From: Tangfeifania diversioriginum
GTDB lineage: Bacteria > Bacteroidota > Bacteroidia > Bacteroidales > Prolixibacteraceae
DNA: 64,000 bases
Assembly (NCBI RefSeq): GCF_900141875.1
Contig: NZ_FQZE01000001.1
Location: 186,001-250,000 of the forward strand
Direction: 5' to 3'
Shown: positions 18,078 to 26,578 of the stretch, piece by piece
Numbering within the stretch: the first letter of the stretch is position 1
Layout of the letters: each line of letters begins with the position of its first letter
Notes under the pieces: model-generated
Databases searched by the model: none
Told to the model about the DNA's origin: nothing
Seen by the model: only the letters and a program-made list of their open reading frames with translations
Position numbers and translations under genes: made by a program

Positions 18078-18344
18078 TTACTTTTTCTTCTTCCGGAGAA
18101 TAAAAAACACAACCGCTGCAATTACTAAAACAGCAGCAACAACAATAATAATTACCGTGTTGCCGGAACCGGAAGCTTGCTCAGCCGCAGAACCGGCGGG
18201 AATTGGATTCCCCTCTTCCATGTATGAACTATCCTGTACTCCCAAATTTTCAATGTAGCTGCCTTCATCCTGTGCCATCAGCCTGTAGGGGATGCTTAAC
18301 AAAATTCCAGTTAGCGATGCAATAACTTTTTTAATTTTTTCCAT
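18078..18344 (-). CDS. small single-pass membrane protein
   Basis: 88 aa, not recognised as a named family. It has an N-terminal signal-peptide-like segment (KKVIASLTGILLSIPYRLMAQ), a short Ser/Gly/Glu-rich polar part, then a C-terminal membrane helix (NTVIIIVVAAVLVIAAVVFF) ending in ILRKKKK, so the tail is expected to be cytoplasmic. It follows the GT-C gene by 27 bp on the same strand and may be its small partner. No function is claimed. Too short for family assignment by eye, but the signal/helix/basic-tail layout supports a real gene. Confidence 0.6.
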   Translation of the reverse strand: MEKIKKVIASLTGILLSIPYRLMAQDEGSYIENLGVQDSSYMEEGNPIPAGSAAEQASGSGNTVIIIVVAAVLVIAAVVFFILRKKKK

Positions 18345-18371
18345 TGTCTCAAATAATTTCAGTTAAACTTT

Positions 18372-20324
18372 TCAATGTAATTTCTTGTTTTCAATATCAT
18401 TTTTCAATGCCTGTGCATTCGGATACAAAGGATTTATTTCAACCAATTCTTTTAAAATATTCATCGATTTCACATACTGCCCTTCATTATAATAATATTG
18501 GGCTTCCAGCATAAAAAGCGGTTCATAAAAAGGGTGAATTGTTTTGCCTTCATTAAGGTATTTTTTAAACTCACTGGCATTACCAGCCAGCAAGTTCGCC
18601 TTTGCAAGTTGTACATATAACCACACATTATTCAGATTATTTTGCAATGAAGATTTTATTAATTCCTGTCCTTCAGTAAAATTACCTTTTTCAACCGCTT
18701 CAATTCCATAAAAATCATTCTTGTCCACACGCTTCAATACCACAGCCAAAGGATTTCCCTTGTGATAAAACGTTTTTATAACTTCAGTTGTTTGCCATTT
18801 GTAGTTTTTCAACAGGTGCGGATGAATATAATTGATGCCGAAAATGGCATAATCCCAATCTGTTGAACTCCGCTCCAGATATCGCGAATAACCAACTTCG
18901 ATGTTAGGGTATGTGCTGAAATAGTTCGTCAGGTTACAATTCATTACCACCTTAATATCATCGTTGCCGGCCAAATTAATCAAATAGTCTGCCGGTTGTT
19001 TTATGCCATGAAAATAGTAATCGTATTCATAATTGCTCCAGGCTTTTTTGTTGCCGCCCGATATTGAGTTGAAATACACATAACCGGCCGGGAAAGTAGC
19101 CGCCTGGTGTTTAACTGGTAAAAAAGCCAAAGCAATTAAAATTGTAATTGAAGGAAAAAATAATTTTTTATTGTTGCCGGCCAACCATTTAACAAACTTC
19201 CAGATTCCGATAGCTGCCAGTATTCCTACAAATGGCAGAACAAACAACATTTGCCTTATTCCGCTGTACAGGTTTGAACCAATTGCAATAACGTAAACTA
19301 CAGGGAAGACAAAAACAAAAAGTATAAAAATTGTATATAAGCAATTTTCACAACTATATTTTCTATCAATAAATTCACGGACGACAAAAAATAAAGAAAA
19401 CAGCAACCCGACCATTATAAATTCAGGAGTAGAAATGAGTAGCCATTTGGGTACATAGTACCAGGGCAATTGTGCACTCCAGGTAAGTTCGCCCTCAAAA
19501 ATCTGCCGGATGTTCACACTGTAATGTTCCATCAGGTTCAGGCTCTCCAGCGGATGAGAAAAAACGTTTTGCAAGGCAAAGGGCCAAAACAGCAATCCGG
19601 CAAAATAGCCAATAAAAAGAATTACTGTTACCTGGCCCGTAAGCCTAACAAAAACGGGTTTAGTTGAAACACTATTTAGGTAAAAAGGCTTCCAAAATAA
19701 AAAGGTGAAAATGCACAGCGCCAGGTATCCAAACAGGATAAAACCACCTGCCCGCACCGAAACGGTAAAGGCGATGGCCAGACCAAGAAAAACAGCAGTT
19801 CTCCAGCGGGGGCGTGGCATCTCTTTTAAAAACTTAATTATCATAAATACACCGGCCGTGTATCCTGTAGCAAAAGGAATGTCCTTCAGGTTTCCAAACG
19901 CCTGACCAAAAAGCCGGGGCATCAGTAGTAATGTGAGTACAGTTATGGTAGCAACCTGATATGAGCCTGTTACTTTTCTGGCAATCATACCTGAAAACAA
20001 TAGCAATAACCAGAAGAAGAATGCACCGGCATAATGCCTGAGCAGAAATTCATTCTCGATGGAAAATACCCGGTTAATTAATGCCGTTAAATTATCAACC
20101 GACTGCCCGTAATATTTGAGATTCGATTTTGGGGTGTCAAGACAGGATCGGTCTTCCCCTAAGGTAAAATACCAGTTAACTACTTTTTTGGCGTGTGGGT
20201 AATGGAGCTGTTCGTCCACATTTACGGCAGCTTTGGGAGCCATAAACCCCAACAGGATTGCTGCTAAAACGAGAATAGCTGCAAAGCCATTTTGTGCCGA
20301 TAATATGTGGAAAGCTTTATTCAT
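18372..20324 (-). CDS. GT39-like integral membrane glycosyltransferase with C-terminal TPR repeats
   Basis: 650 aa using the ATG at 20324 (an upstream TTG at 20339 is less likely); this start overlaps the upstream stop in ATGAATAA. The first 430 residues hold many membrane helices. After the first helix comes AVNVDEQLHYPHAKKVV, an acidic lumenal-loop motif typical of GT-C enzymes that use polyprenyl-phosphate sugars. The soluble C-terminus (~530-650) has TPR-like helices (GNFTEGQELIKSSLQNNL; EGQYVKSMNILKELVEINP). The gene upstream encodes a GT2 of the polyprenyl-phosphate-sugar synthase type, so the pair likely makes and uses a lipid-linked sugar at the inner membrane. The acceptor is unknown. 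Confidence 0.75.
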   Translation of the reverse strand: MNKAFHILSAQNGFAAILVLAAILLGFMAPKAAVNVDEQLHYPHAKKVVNWYFTLGEDRSCLDTPKSNLKYYGQSVDNLTALINRVFSIENEFLLRHYAGAFFFWLLLLFSGMIARKVTGSYQVATITVLTLLLMPRLFGQAFGNLKDIPFATGYTAGVFMIIKFLKEMPRPRWRTAVFLGLAIAFTVSVRAGGFILFGYLALCIFTFLFWKPFYLNSVSTKPVFVRLTGQVTVILFIGYFAGLLFWPFALQNVFSHPLESLNLMEHYSVNIRQIFEGELTWSAQLPWYYVPKWLLISTPEFIMVGLLFSLFFVVREFIDRKYSCENCLYTIFILFVFVFPVVYVIAIGSNLYSGIRQMLFVLPFVGILAAIGIWKFVKWLAGNNKKLFFPSITILIALAFLPVKHQAATFPAGYVYFNSISGGNKKAWSNYEYDYYFHGIKQPADYLINLAGNDDIKVVMNCNLTNYFSTYPNIEVGYSRYLERSSTDWDYAIFGINYIHPHLLKNYKWQTTEVIKTFYHKGNPLAVVLKRVDKNDFYGIEAVEKGNFTEGQELIKSSLQNNLNNVWLYVQLAKANLLAGNASEFKKYLNEGKTIHPFYEPLFMLEAQYYYNEGQYVKSMNILKELVEINPLYPNAQALKNDIENKKLH

Positions 20325-21231
20325 AAACCTCCTGAACAAAATAATGTGGACGTCCCTGCACTTCTTTAAAAATGCGGTAAACGTATTCGCCGATTAAACC
20401 CAAAAAAGTGAGCTGCACCGAACCAAAAAAACTAATGGTCAGAAACATGGATGACCAGCCAATGGGTGCAAAACCTAAAAATTTTGAGCCAAGCGTATAA
20501 ATAATGGCAACCAGGAAAAAGAACACGCCTAAAATTCCGAGATACAAACAGGCTCTAATGGGCCATTTTGAGAAAGAATAAATGGCATCGGCGGCCAGCG
20601 AAAACAATTTTTTTCGGCTCATTTTGGCTTCACCCACCAGCCGATCGGGCCGATCGTATAACACAAATTCATGTTTAAAACCTATAAAATTACGTATCCC
20701 GGGCAGGTAGCGGTTGCGCTCGGTAAACTGAAGAATTGCCTGGTGCGCTTTTTTATTCAAAATACAAAAGTTACCTGTTTTTGCAACCTGCTGTTCATCT
20801 GAAATTTTATCAAAAATCCGGTGAAAAATATTGATGTAAATTTTCCGTGAGTATTTTTCGCTGCGCGATTCACGCACCGCAGTAACAATATCGGCACCGG
20901 TAGTTTTCATTTTATTGAATAGCACCGGAATCAGTTCGGGCGGATCCTGAAAATCGCCATCCATAATTATGGTGTTGTCGCCCCGGGCATATTCCAAACC
21001 AGCTGTTAATGCCGCCTGTAAACCAAAATTCCGTGAGAGTGAGATTATTTTCAATTCCTCTCTATTTCCCCTGATTTCAATAAGCTTTTGCAAAGTTGAA
21101 TCTGTACTTCCATCATTAACACAAACGACTTCAAAATTCTCATTTGTTTGCTCCAGTGAGTGAAAAACTTCATCGAGCAGCCGCTCAACAAGTTGTTCTT
21201 CGTTCAATAATGGGATAACGACAGATATCAT
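20317..21231 (-). CDS. GT2 glycosyltransferase of the polyprenyl-phosphate sugar synthase type
   Basis: 304 aa. GT-A fold N-terminus with VVIPLLNEEQLVERLLDEV, VCVNDGSTDST and IIMDGDFQDPPE (the DxD-like metal site), then KTGNFCILNKKA. The C-terminus has two membrane helices (ACLYLGILGVFFFLVAIIY; SSMFLTISFFGSVQLTFLGL) and GEYVYRIFKEVQGRPHY, the standard tail of GtrB/ArnC/DPM1-like enzymes. These transfer a sugar from a nucleotide sugar to undecaprenyl phosphate on the cytoplasmic face. It overlaps the following GT-C gene by 8 bp, indicating coupled translation and a shared pathway. Confidence 0.9.
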   Translation of the reverse strand: MISVVIPLLNEEQLVERLLDEVFHSLEQTNENFEVVCVNDGSTDSTLQKLIEIRGNREELKIISLSRNFGLQAALTAGLEYARGDNTIIMDGDFQDPPELIPVLFNKMKTTGADIVTAVRESRSEKYSRKIYINIFHRIFDKISDEQQVAKTGNFCILNKKAHQAILQFTERNRYLPGIRNFIGFKHEFVLYDRPDRLVGEAKMSRKKLFSLAADAIYSFSKWPIRACLYLGILGVFFFLVAIIYTLGSKFLGFAPIGWSSMFLTISFFGSVQLTFLGLIGEYVYRIFKEVQGRPHYFVQEVYE

Positions 21232-21242
21232 AACTTGCGCTT

Positions 21243-22580
21243 TTAAATTTTAATTTTTTCTCCGGGCACAGGTACAGGAAAATCCATTTCCACCGGTCCC
21301 AGTTCATAATTATCAGGCCCCAATCGTTCGTTTGATTGGATCATTTCTTCCCATGTAATTTTTTGCCCGGTATAAGCAGCGGTGCGCCCCATAATTGCTG
21401 TCAGGGTAGATTCAGCCATTCGCCGGGATTCAACAATGGGTTCATTCATTCTGATAGCTGTTACCAGATGAATGTGTTCCTGTACATAAGGCGAAACTTT
21501 AACAACTCCGGTTGATGTTCCACCATTGTTTTCAGAATATTGGTACTGCCATTTAATTGTACCATCCGGATAATATATCGTGTTTTTGCAATTCGTATAT
21601 CCTTCGGTGCCTGTAACCTGCTCGCCAAGTGAATTGGTGCATCCATCAATTTCACGCGACATGCTGTGAGACGACACTCCGTTTCCAAAATCGAAATCAA
21701 CACTGAAAAAGTCATATTGATCGCCGGTCATCCGACGAACGCGTCCTCCAAATCCCATTGCACTCTCGGGGTGGCGCCCCAAAAACCAATTCACCACATC
21801 AATATTATGAATATGCGTATCGAGAAAATGGTCGCCGCTCAACCAGCAAAAATTATTCCAGTTACGGATCATATATTCCATGTCGCTCCAGTTTTCATGC
21901 CGTGTTCGAAACCAGCTGTGCGGTCTCAGCCACCATGCCTTTGCTGAAGTAATTTCGCCTATTGCGCCAGCGGCCACTTTTCGGTAGGTCTCCAGGTAAT
22001 CGCGTTGATGCCTGCGCTGTGTGCCGGTGATTACTGTTAATCCTTTTTCAACTGCTTTTTCTGAAGTTGCAATCACCTGGTGGACACCAAACGAATCAAC
22101 AGCAGCAGGTTTTTCCATAAAGACATGTTTCCCGGCTTCGATGGCTGCTTCAAAATGAAGTGGCCTGAAGTGTGGTGGCGTAGCAAGAATTACCACATCC
22201 AAATCAACTTCGAGCAATTTTTTGAATGCATCAAATCCACTAAAACAATTATTATCAGATAGCTGAATATGTTGCTTTTGTAGTTTATTCCGGCACTCCA
22301 GTAATTTATCCTCAAAAATATCTGCCAAAGAAACAAGCTCTAAACCGTTTCCGGCCGAAAGAAAATTGAGTGCAGCACCGGTTCCCCTGTTCCCACATCC
22401 AATTAAACCGGCACGCAAAGGTTTCCCGTCAGGTGCTTTTTCATGGAGTGGTGGAAATTGGTAGTCAACTTTATTAGAGTTACTGCAAGAGCTAACTGCA
22501 CTTAATCCGGCAAAACCTGCCGCTCCCAAAAGCGCCGATTTACCCAAAAATCCCCGTCGCGAAATTCGATTGTTTTCCAT
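21243..22580 (-). CDS. Tat-exported Gfo/Idh/MocA family oxidoreductase (lipoprotein)
   Basis: 445 aa NAD(P)-dependent oxidoreductase. The N-terminus has a twin-arginine signal (SRRGFLG, residues 7-13) and a lipobox-like AVSSC ending at C32, so it is probably folded before export and membrane-anchored. The Rossmann motif AGLIGCGNRGTG follows, then HVFMEKPAA with the family EKP, and WWLRPHSWFRTRHENWSD. Many Bacteroidota carry secreted members acting on sugars or glycosides; the substrate here is not known. It is 11 bp upstream of the GT2 gene on the same strand, which hints at a joint glycan role. Confidence 0.85.
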   Translation of the reverse strand: MENNRISRRGFLGKSALLGAAGFAGLSAVSSCSNSNKVDYQFPPLHEKAPDGKPLRAGLIGCGNRGTGAALNFLSAGNGLELVSLADIFEDKLLECRNKLQKQHIQLSDNNCFSGFDAFKKLLEVDLDVVILATPPHFRPLHFEAAIEAGKHVFMEKPAAVDSFGVHQVIATSEKAVEKGLTVITGTQRRHQRDYLETYRKVAAGAIGEITSAKAWWLRPHSWFRTRHENWSDMEYMIRNWNNFCWLSGDHFLDTHIHNIDVVNWFLGRHPESAMGFGGRVRRMTGDQYDFFSVDFDFGNGVSSHSMSREIDGCTNSLGEQVTGTEGYTNCKNTIYYPDGTIKWQYQYSENNGGTSTGVVKVSPYVQEHIHLVTAIRMNEPIVESRRMAESTLTAIMGRTAAYTGQKITWEEMIQSNERLGPDNYELGPVEMDFPVPVPGEKIKI

Positions 22581-22794
22581 TGCAGCTATAATCTAAAATA
22601 CAAGTATAACCGGCTGTACTTAGTATATGCTTAACCAAGTACCCAAAAACCTATTAATAACTGATTAATTCTGCATTAACAATTAATATAAAATATTGAT
22701 TTAATGCACTATAAATAATATTCAGATATTATCATTATTTTAAATAATTGTACAAAAAATCATCTTTATTAATAAAAATAACAAAAAAATTAAG

Positions 22795-22802
22795 TAGGTT
22801 TG
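22795..22802 (+). promoter_or_regulatory. -7 promoter element for the LamG transmembrane regulator
   Basis: TAGGTTTG fits TAnnTTTG and lies 26 bp before the ATG at 22829, at the end of an AT-rich 248-bp divergent intergenic region that holds no other recognisable feature. Confidence 0.5.
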
Positions 22803-22828
22803 AAAATTAATAATGAATAAATCACTTG

Positions 22829-25351
22829 ATGCATTTCAGAATTAAATACCTGCTCTGGGTGCTTGCTATCAGCTTTTTATCAATAAGCCCAAAAGCTAAT
22901 GCAAGGGAATTTACCGAGACCTCTTTTCTTATTGCCGAAATAAATGGTTCGAATGTAAACAACCAACAATTTTGGAATTTTATTCACTCCAATAACCAAA
23001 CCGGAATTGAAGTTGGTTTAACCAAAAACAATAATGAAGTTATTATCCGCGACAGCACCCAAAAGTTTGACATTATTCTGGATCAGATTTACTCAATGGC
23101 AACCAATGACTCCTCAAAACTGATTCCGGTGTTCCTCCGTTATGACGGGGATCCCCAGTTACTCGATTCAATTATTCAGCAGTCGGCGGTAGCAGATTAT
23201 ATTTTTCATCTGCCGCGTGGCGAAGCCTGGCCTTCAATCGAATATTTAATCCAGGCCAATCGTCGCGTACTCTTCTTCGTTACCGGTAAAATTGAAAACC
23301 AAAGCCAGATACTTCACAATACTGAAAATTATGCCTTAAAAATTTCAGCCGGAAATTTCATCGGTTCCAGTTCCTACGATATCCGGAACAACGAAATAAA
23401 CCACGAACTGTTTATGGTTGACGAACTCCAGGATCTGCCTACACAAACTCCCCCAAGTAGTTTAAGCCGTAACCTGGTGCCTGATTATATCAACTTTCTG
23501 CTCGAAAACTGGACAAAATTCGGGAAACGCCCCAATTTTATTTTTGTGGGTAAAGACATTTTTAACTTCGACTTCATCATTTCGCAATTAGAATCTTTCG
23601 TTTGGGTAACCGGTACAGTTCAGGTAGCAGGAAAAATTATGGACAAATTGTACTGGCGCAGCCCCGATGTTGCTGTTACCGGTGGGCGCTTCAGTTTCCC
23701 GTTCAGAGGAGGTGAAGAAATTTCAATTTCACCTTTTGCCCCCGGGTACGAAATGTCACCCCAGAATATTATTGTAACCAGCGAAATGGAAATTCCAGAA
23801 AATTATACCATAACAGCAACTCCACTTCAGCTTGGCGATGGACTGGTAAGCGGTTTTCGTTTTGATGGTGCAATCAGCGATACCATAAACCCGGGAACCA
23901 CTTTCACTGGCGACAACTATACTTTCTCACAGGATATTGAACGCGGAACCGTGCTCAAACTTCCTGAAAGTTCAAGCGTGAACTTAGGATCCCCTGAAAA
24001 TTACGGGTTGCGTAACAGCAGTTTTACTGTTGGTTGCTATGTGAAATTTAATGAGATCCTGGACTACGGCGACAATGCCATTCTGGGAAATTACGAAAGT
24101 GAATACAGGCGTGGACTGCACCTGATCTTACGATCCGGAAATCCATACTTCGGGCTGTGGGCCAACGATTTTAGTGCTGATGTTAAACTAAAACCTAATA
24201 TTTGGTACCATCTGGCATGGCGCTACATTATTGAAACCGGCGAGCAGGCCATTTTTCTGAACGGAAGAAATATTGGCAGCTCCACCGGGCATCCGCCTTT
24301 TTCAGGCACGGGTGATATCCACCTTGGCAGCGCGCTTTCGCAGGGTGCCAGCCTGCGCGGCTACATCGATAATTTATACTTTTGGGACAGGCCGCTTGGT
24401 TCAGAAGAAATCAGCCGGCTGGCGCTCGACGAGTTAATTTTAATTCAGGATGAAAATTCACAACCAGTTTTTCTTAAGTCAGATAAGCAGCTTTTCATTT
24501 TTATATTCGCCGGGCTATTCTTGCTGGTTATCATTTTTTTGCTGATTTTCAGAAAGTCAAGAACCAACAATCTGCATTCATCCATAAAACTTCCGGATAA
24601 AAACGATGCCAACCAGATTAACCTTTTTGGCAGTTTCAAGGCAATTGATAAAGATGGCAACGATATCACCCGGCTGTTTACTTCAAAAATAAAAGAGCTG
24701 TTTCTGTTCATACTTTTTGGCACATTGAAAAACCAAAGCGGTGCTTCTGTTTCTGAAATTAATGAGCAACTGTGGCAAAGCCTGTCGGCAAAGAAAGTCA
24801 CCAATAACCGGGCAGTTACGTTGAACAAACTTCGAAAAATACTGGCAAAAATGGACGGAGCCAAAATTATTTCATCCAACGGATTTTTAATTTTGGAAAT
24901 AACTGAGCCTTTCTTCTGCAACTATGAAAAAGCGTTCAAACTTTGCCAAACCACAGGAGGAATGGATAAGCAACAACTTGAAACATTTTTTATGCTGGTG
25001 AAAAAAGGTCGTTTTCTGAAAGGCACCAACTGGCCCTGGGTCGATGAAATACGTGGGTTTACAGGTAACCAGGTAATTGACAACCTGTTAAAACTGGCAG
25101 CTGTTTACAAAAAAGAGAACAAACCCGAGCTGATTGATGCCATTGCCCGGAGAATTCTGGAATACGACGAACTGAACGAAGAAGCCATTTACTTGCAAAT
25201 CTGGACCTTTCAGCAGAGCAAAAACAGCAATCTTGCTAAATTTCATTTCGAGTCATTCTGCACAAAATACCGTGAAACACTTGGTGAAAAATACCCAATG
25301 GATTATCAGCAATTTATACGGCATTTTCAAGACCAGCTTAACCAGGATTGA
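22829..25351 (+). CDS. membrane-spanning regulator: secreted PLC-like and LamG domains, TM helix, cytoplasmic SARP/BTAD-like domain
   Basis: 840 aa; the ATG at 22829 is preferred to the TTG one codon earlier. Residues 1-26 are a signal peptide. Residues ~27-300 look like a PI-PLC X-like barrel (FWNFIHSNNQTGIEVGL ... FDIILDQIYSMA) lacking an obvious catalytic His pair. Residues ~335-530 are a LamG/concanavalin-like fold (SFTVGCYVKF; HLAWRYIIETGEQAIFLNG; GYIDNLYFWDRPL). One membrane helix is at ~555-577 (LFIFIFAGLFLLVIIFLLIF). The cytoplasmic part begins INLFGSFKAIDKDGNDIT, then VTNNRAVTLNKLRKILAKM, a winged-helix of the SARP type, and ends in helical BTAD-like repeats. A one-component signal from outside to DNA is inferred. 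The ligand and targets are unknown. Confidence 0.7.
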   Translation: MHFRIKYLLWVLAISFLSISPKANAREFTETSFLIAEINGSNVNNQQFWNFIHSNNQTGIEVGLTKNNNEVIIRDSTQKFDIILDQIYSMATNDSSKLIPVFLRYDGDPQLLDSIIQQSAVADYIFHLPRGEAWPSIEYLIQANRRVLFFVTGKIENQSQILHNTENYALKISAGNFIGSSSYDIRNNEINHELFMVDELQDLPTQTPPSSLSRNLVPDYINFLLENWTKFGKRPNFIFVGKDIFNFDFIISQLESFVWVTGTVQVAGKIMDKLYWRSPDVAVTGGRFSFPFRGGEEISISPFAPGYEMSPQNIIVTSEMEIPENYTITATPLQLGDGLVSGFRFDGAISDTINPGTTFTGDNYTFSQDIERGTVLKLPESSSVNLGSPENYGLRNSSFTVGCYVKFNEILDYGDNAILGNYESEYRRGLHLILRSGNPYFGLWANDFSADVKLKPNIWYHLAWRYIIETGEQAIFLNGRNIGSSTGHPPFSGTGDIHLGSALSQGASLRGYIDNLYFWDRPLGSEEISRLALDELILIQDENSQPVFLKSDKQLFIFIFAGLFLLVIIFLLIFRKSRTNNLHSSIKLPDKNDANQINLFGSFKAIDKDGNDITRLFTSKIKELFLFILFGTLKNQSGASVSEINEQLWQSLSAKKVTNNRAVTLNKLRKILAKMDGAKIISSNGFLILEITEPFFCNYEKAFKLCQTTGGMDKQQLETFFMLVKKGRFLKGTNWPWVDEIRGFTGNQVIDNLLKLAAVYKKENKPELIDAIARRILEYDELNEEAIYLQIWTFQQSKNSNLAKFHFESFCTKYRETLGEKYPMDYQQFIRHFQDQLNQD

Positions 25352-25442
25352 TTTTGGAACGCTTCAATAAACTTTAGATTTTATTAGTAACTGCCCAATG
25401 TGAATTGTATATTTATTCTGCCAAAAATAAAAGAGTCAGCAA

Positions 25443-26204
25443 ATGAAACCGGAATTTGATTCAGTAGTTTTTGACCTGGACGGGGTTATTACCAAAACAG
25501 CAAAAACACATTCCGCAGCATGGAAAAAAATGTTCGACGGATACCTGAAAGAAAGAGAAAAAAAGCACGGCGAACCATTCAAAGAATTTACACAAAAAGA
25601 TTACCTGGAATATGTTGACGGAAAGCCACGCTACGACGGAGTAGCCTCCTTTCTCCAATCCCGAAACATTGATATTCCGTGGGGAAGCCCGGGGGATGCC
25701 CCTGGGAAAGAAACAGTTTGCGGAATGGGAAACCAAAAAAATAAAGCGTTCATGGAAGTGCTGAAAAATGAAGGTGCTGATACTTATCCCTCAACAGCTG
25801 AGTTGATTGAAGAACTTTTCCGGGCAGGAATTAAGCTGGGCGTAGCATCATCGAGCAAAAACTGCAAAGCGGTGCTGCAAGCTGTAGATTTGGAAAAATA
25901 TTTTGGTGCCCGAGTTGATGGTGTTGTTTCTGCAGAGCTTGGGTTAAACGGAAAACCGGAACCCGATATTTTTACCAAAGCCTGCGAAATACTGGGAAGC
26001 ACACCCGAAAATTCAATTGTTGTGGAAGATGCAGTTTCCGGTGTTCAGGCCGGGGCAAAAGGGAATTTTGGCCTCACCCTGGGAATTGCCCGCAAAGACA
26101 ATACGGAAGATCTCCGCAAAAACGGTGCTGATGTGGTGGTTGAAGATTTGGAAGAAATTCATGGCCTGGCAGGATTAAACAAATTATTTAAAGAAAATCA
26201 GTAG
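25443..26204 (+). CDS. pgmB: HAD-family beta-phosphoglucomutase
   Basis: 253 aa. The N-terminal VFDLDGVITKTAKTHSAAW contains the nucleophile and general acid aspartates of HAD enzymes. The cap has FLQSRNIDIPWGSPGD and ETVCGMGN, typical of the longer beta-phosphoglucomutase subgroup. Motif II/III regions LGVASSSKNCKAVLQ and GKPEPDIFTKA, and motif IV VVEDAVSGVQAG, are intact. It converts beta-glucose-1-phosphate to glucose-6-phosphate. This is the product of the GH65 maltose phosphorylase encoded 24 kb away at 50420, so the two likely act in sequence. Its stop overlaps the convergent folK gene by 7 bp. Confidence 0.88.
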   Translation: MKPEFDSVVFDLDGVITKTAKTHSAAWKKMFDGYLKEREKKHGEPFKEFTQKDYLEYVDGKPRYDGVASFLQSRNIDIPWGSPGDAPGKETVCGMGNQKNKAFMEVLKNEGADTYPSTAELIEELFRAGIKLGVASSSKNCKAVLQAVDLEKYFGARVDGVVSAELGLNGKPEPDIFTKACEILGSTPENSIVVEDAVSGVQAGAKGNFGLTLGIARKDNTEDLRKNGADVVVEDLEEIHGLAGLNKLFKENQ

Positions 26205-26578
26205 CCCCCGATTTCATCAATTGATTGACGGAGAAAATCGCGGGTGTAATAATCTTCATCCACAATTTTGCCATTCCACACTACAATATCGAGATCCATT
26301 GTTCGCGGCCCGAATTTTGGCCCTTTCCTATTGCGTCCCAACTGATTTTCAATCGCTTTTAAAAGAGATTTTAAATCTTTTTTACTTCGTGAGGTGCTGA
26401 TTTTTACGACCCCGTTAGTGAAATCAGGTTGATTTTCAATACCTATGGGTTTTGTTTTTAGCATCGACGAAACCTTTATAATTTCCACCTCATTCCCCAA
26501 AATTTCGAGCATTTTGGAAATGTTGATTTCGGCATCGATGTTGGAGCCGATGCTGATTATTGAGGTGTTGGTTGTCAT
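26198..26578 (-). CDS. folK: FolK portion with possible internal start
   Basis: If translation begins at the ATG at 26576-26578, the product is a 126 aa FolK starting MTTNTSIISIGSN, close to the compact Bacteroidota HPPK length. It transfers pyrophosphate from ATP to 6-hydroxymethyl-dihydropterin in folate synthesis. The ATG is part of the palindrome arm GTCAT. No ribosome-binding site stands out, as expected in this phylum. Listed as the alternative to the fusion product. Confidence 0.5.
   Translation of the reverse strand: MTTNTSIISIGSNIDAEINISKMLEILGNEVEIIKVSSMLKTKPIGIENQPDFTNGVVKISTSRSKKDLKSLLKAIENQLGRNRKGPKFGPRTMDLDIVVWNGKIVDEDYYTRDFLRQSIDEIGGY

Noticed and set aside
18016-18258. 80-codon plus-strand frame after frr
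   Set aside because: It runs through the frr terminator and is antisense to the small membrane protein, whose signal/helix/basic-tail layout is coherent.
25681-25710. GC-rich stretch in pgmB resembling the REP families
   Set aside because: It is not a good palindrome, and it encodes WGSPGDAPGKETVCGMGN, which is the normal family sequence at that place.
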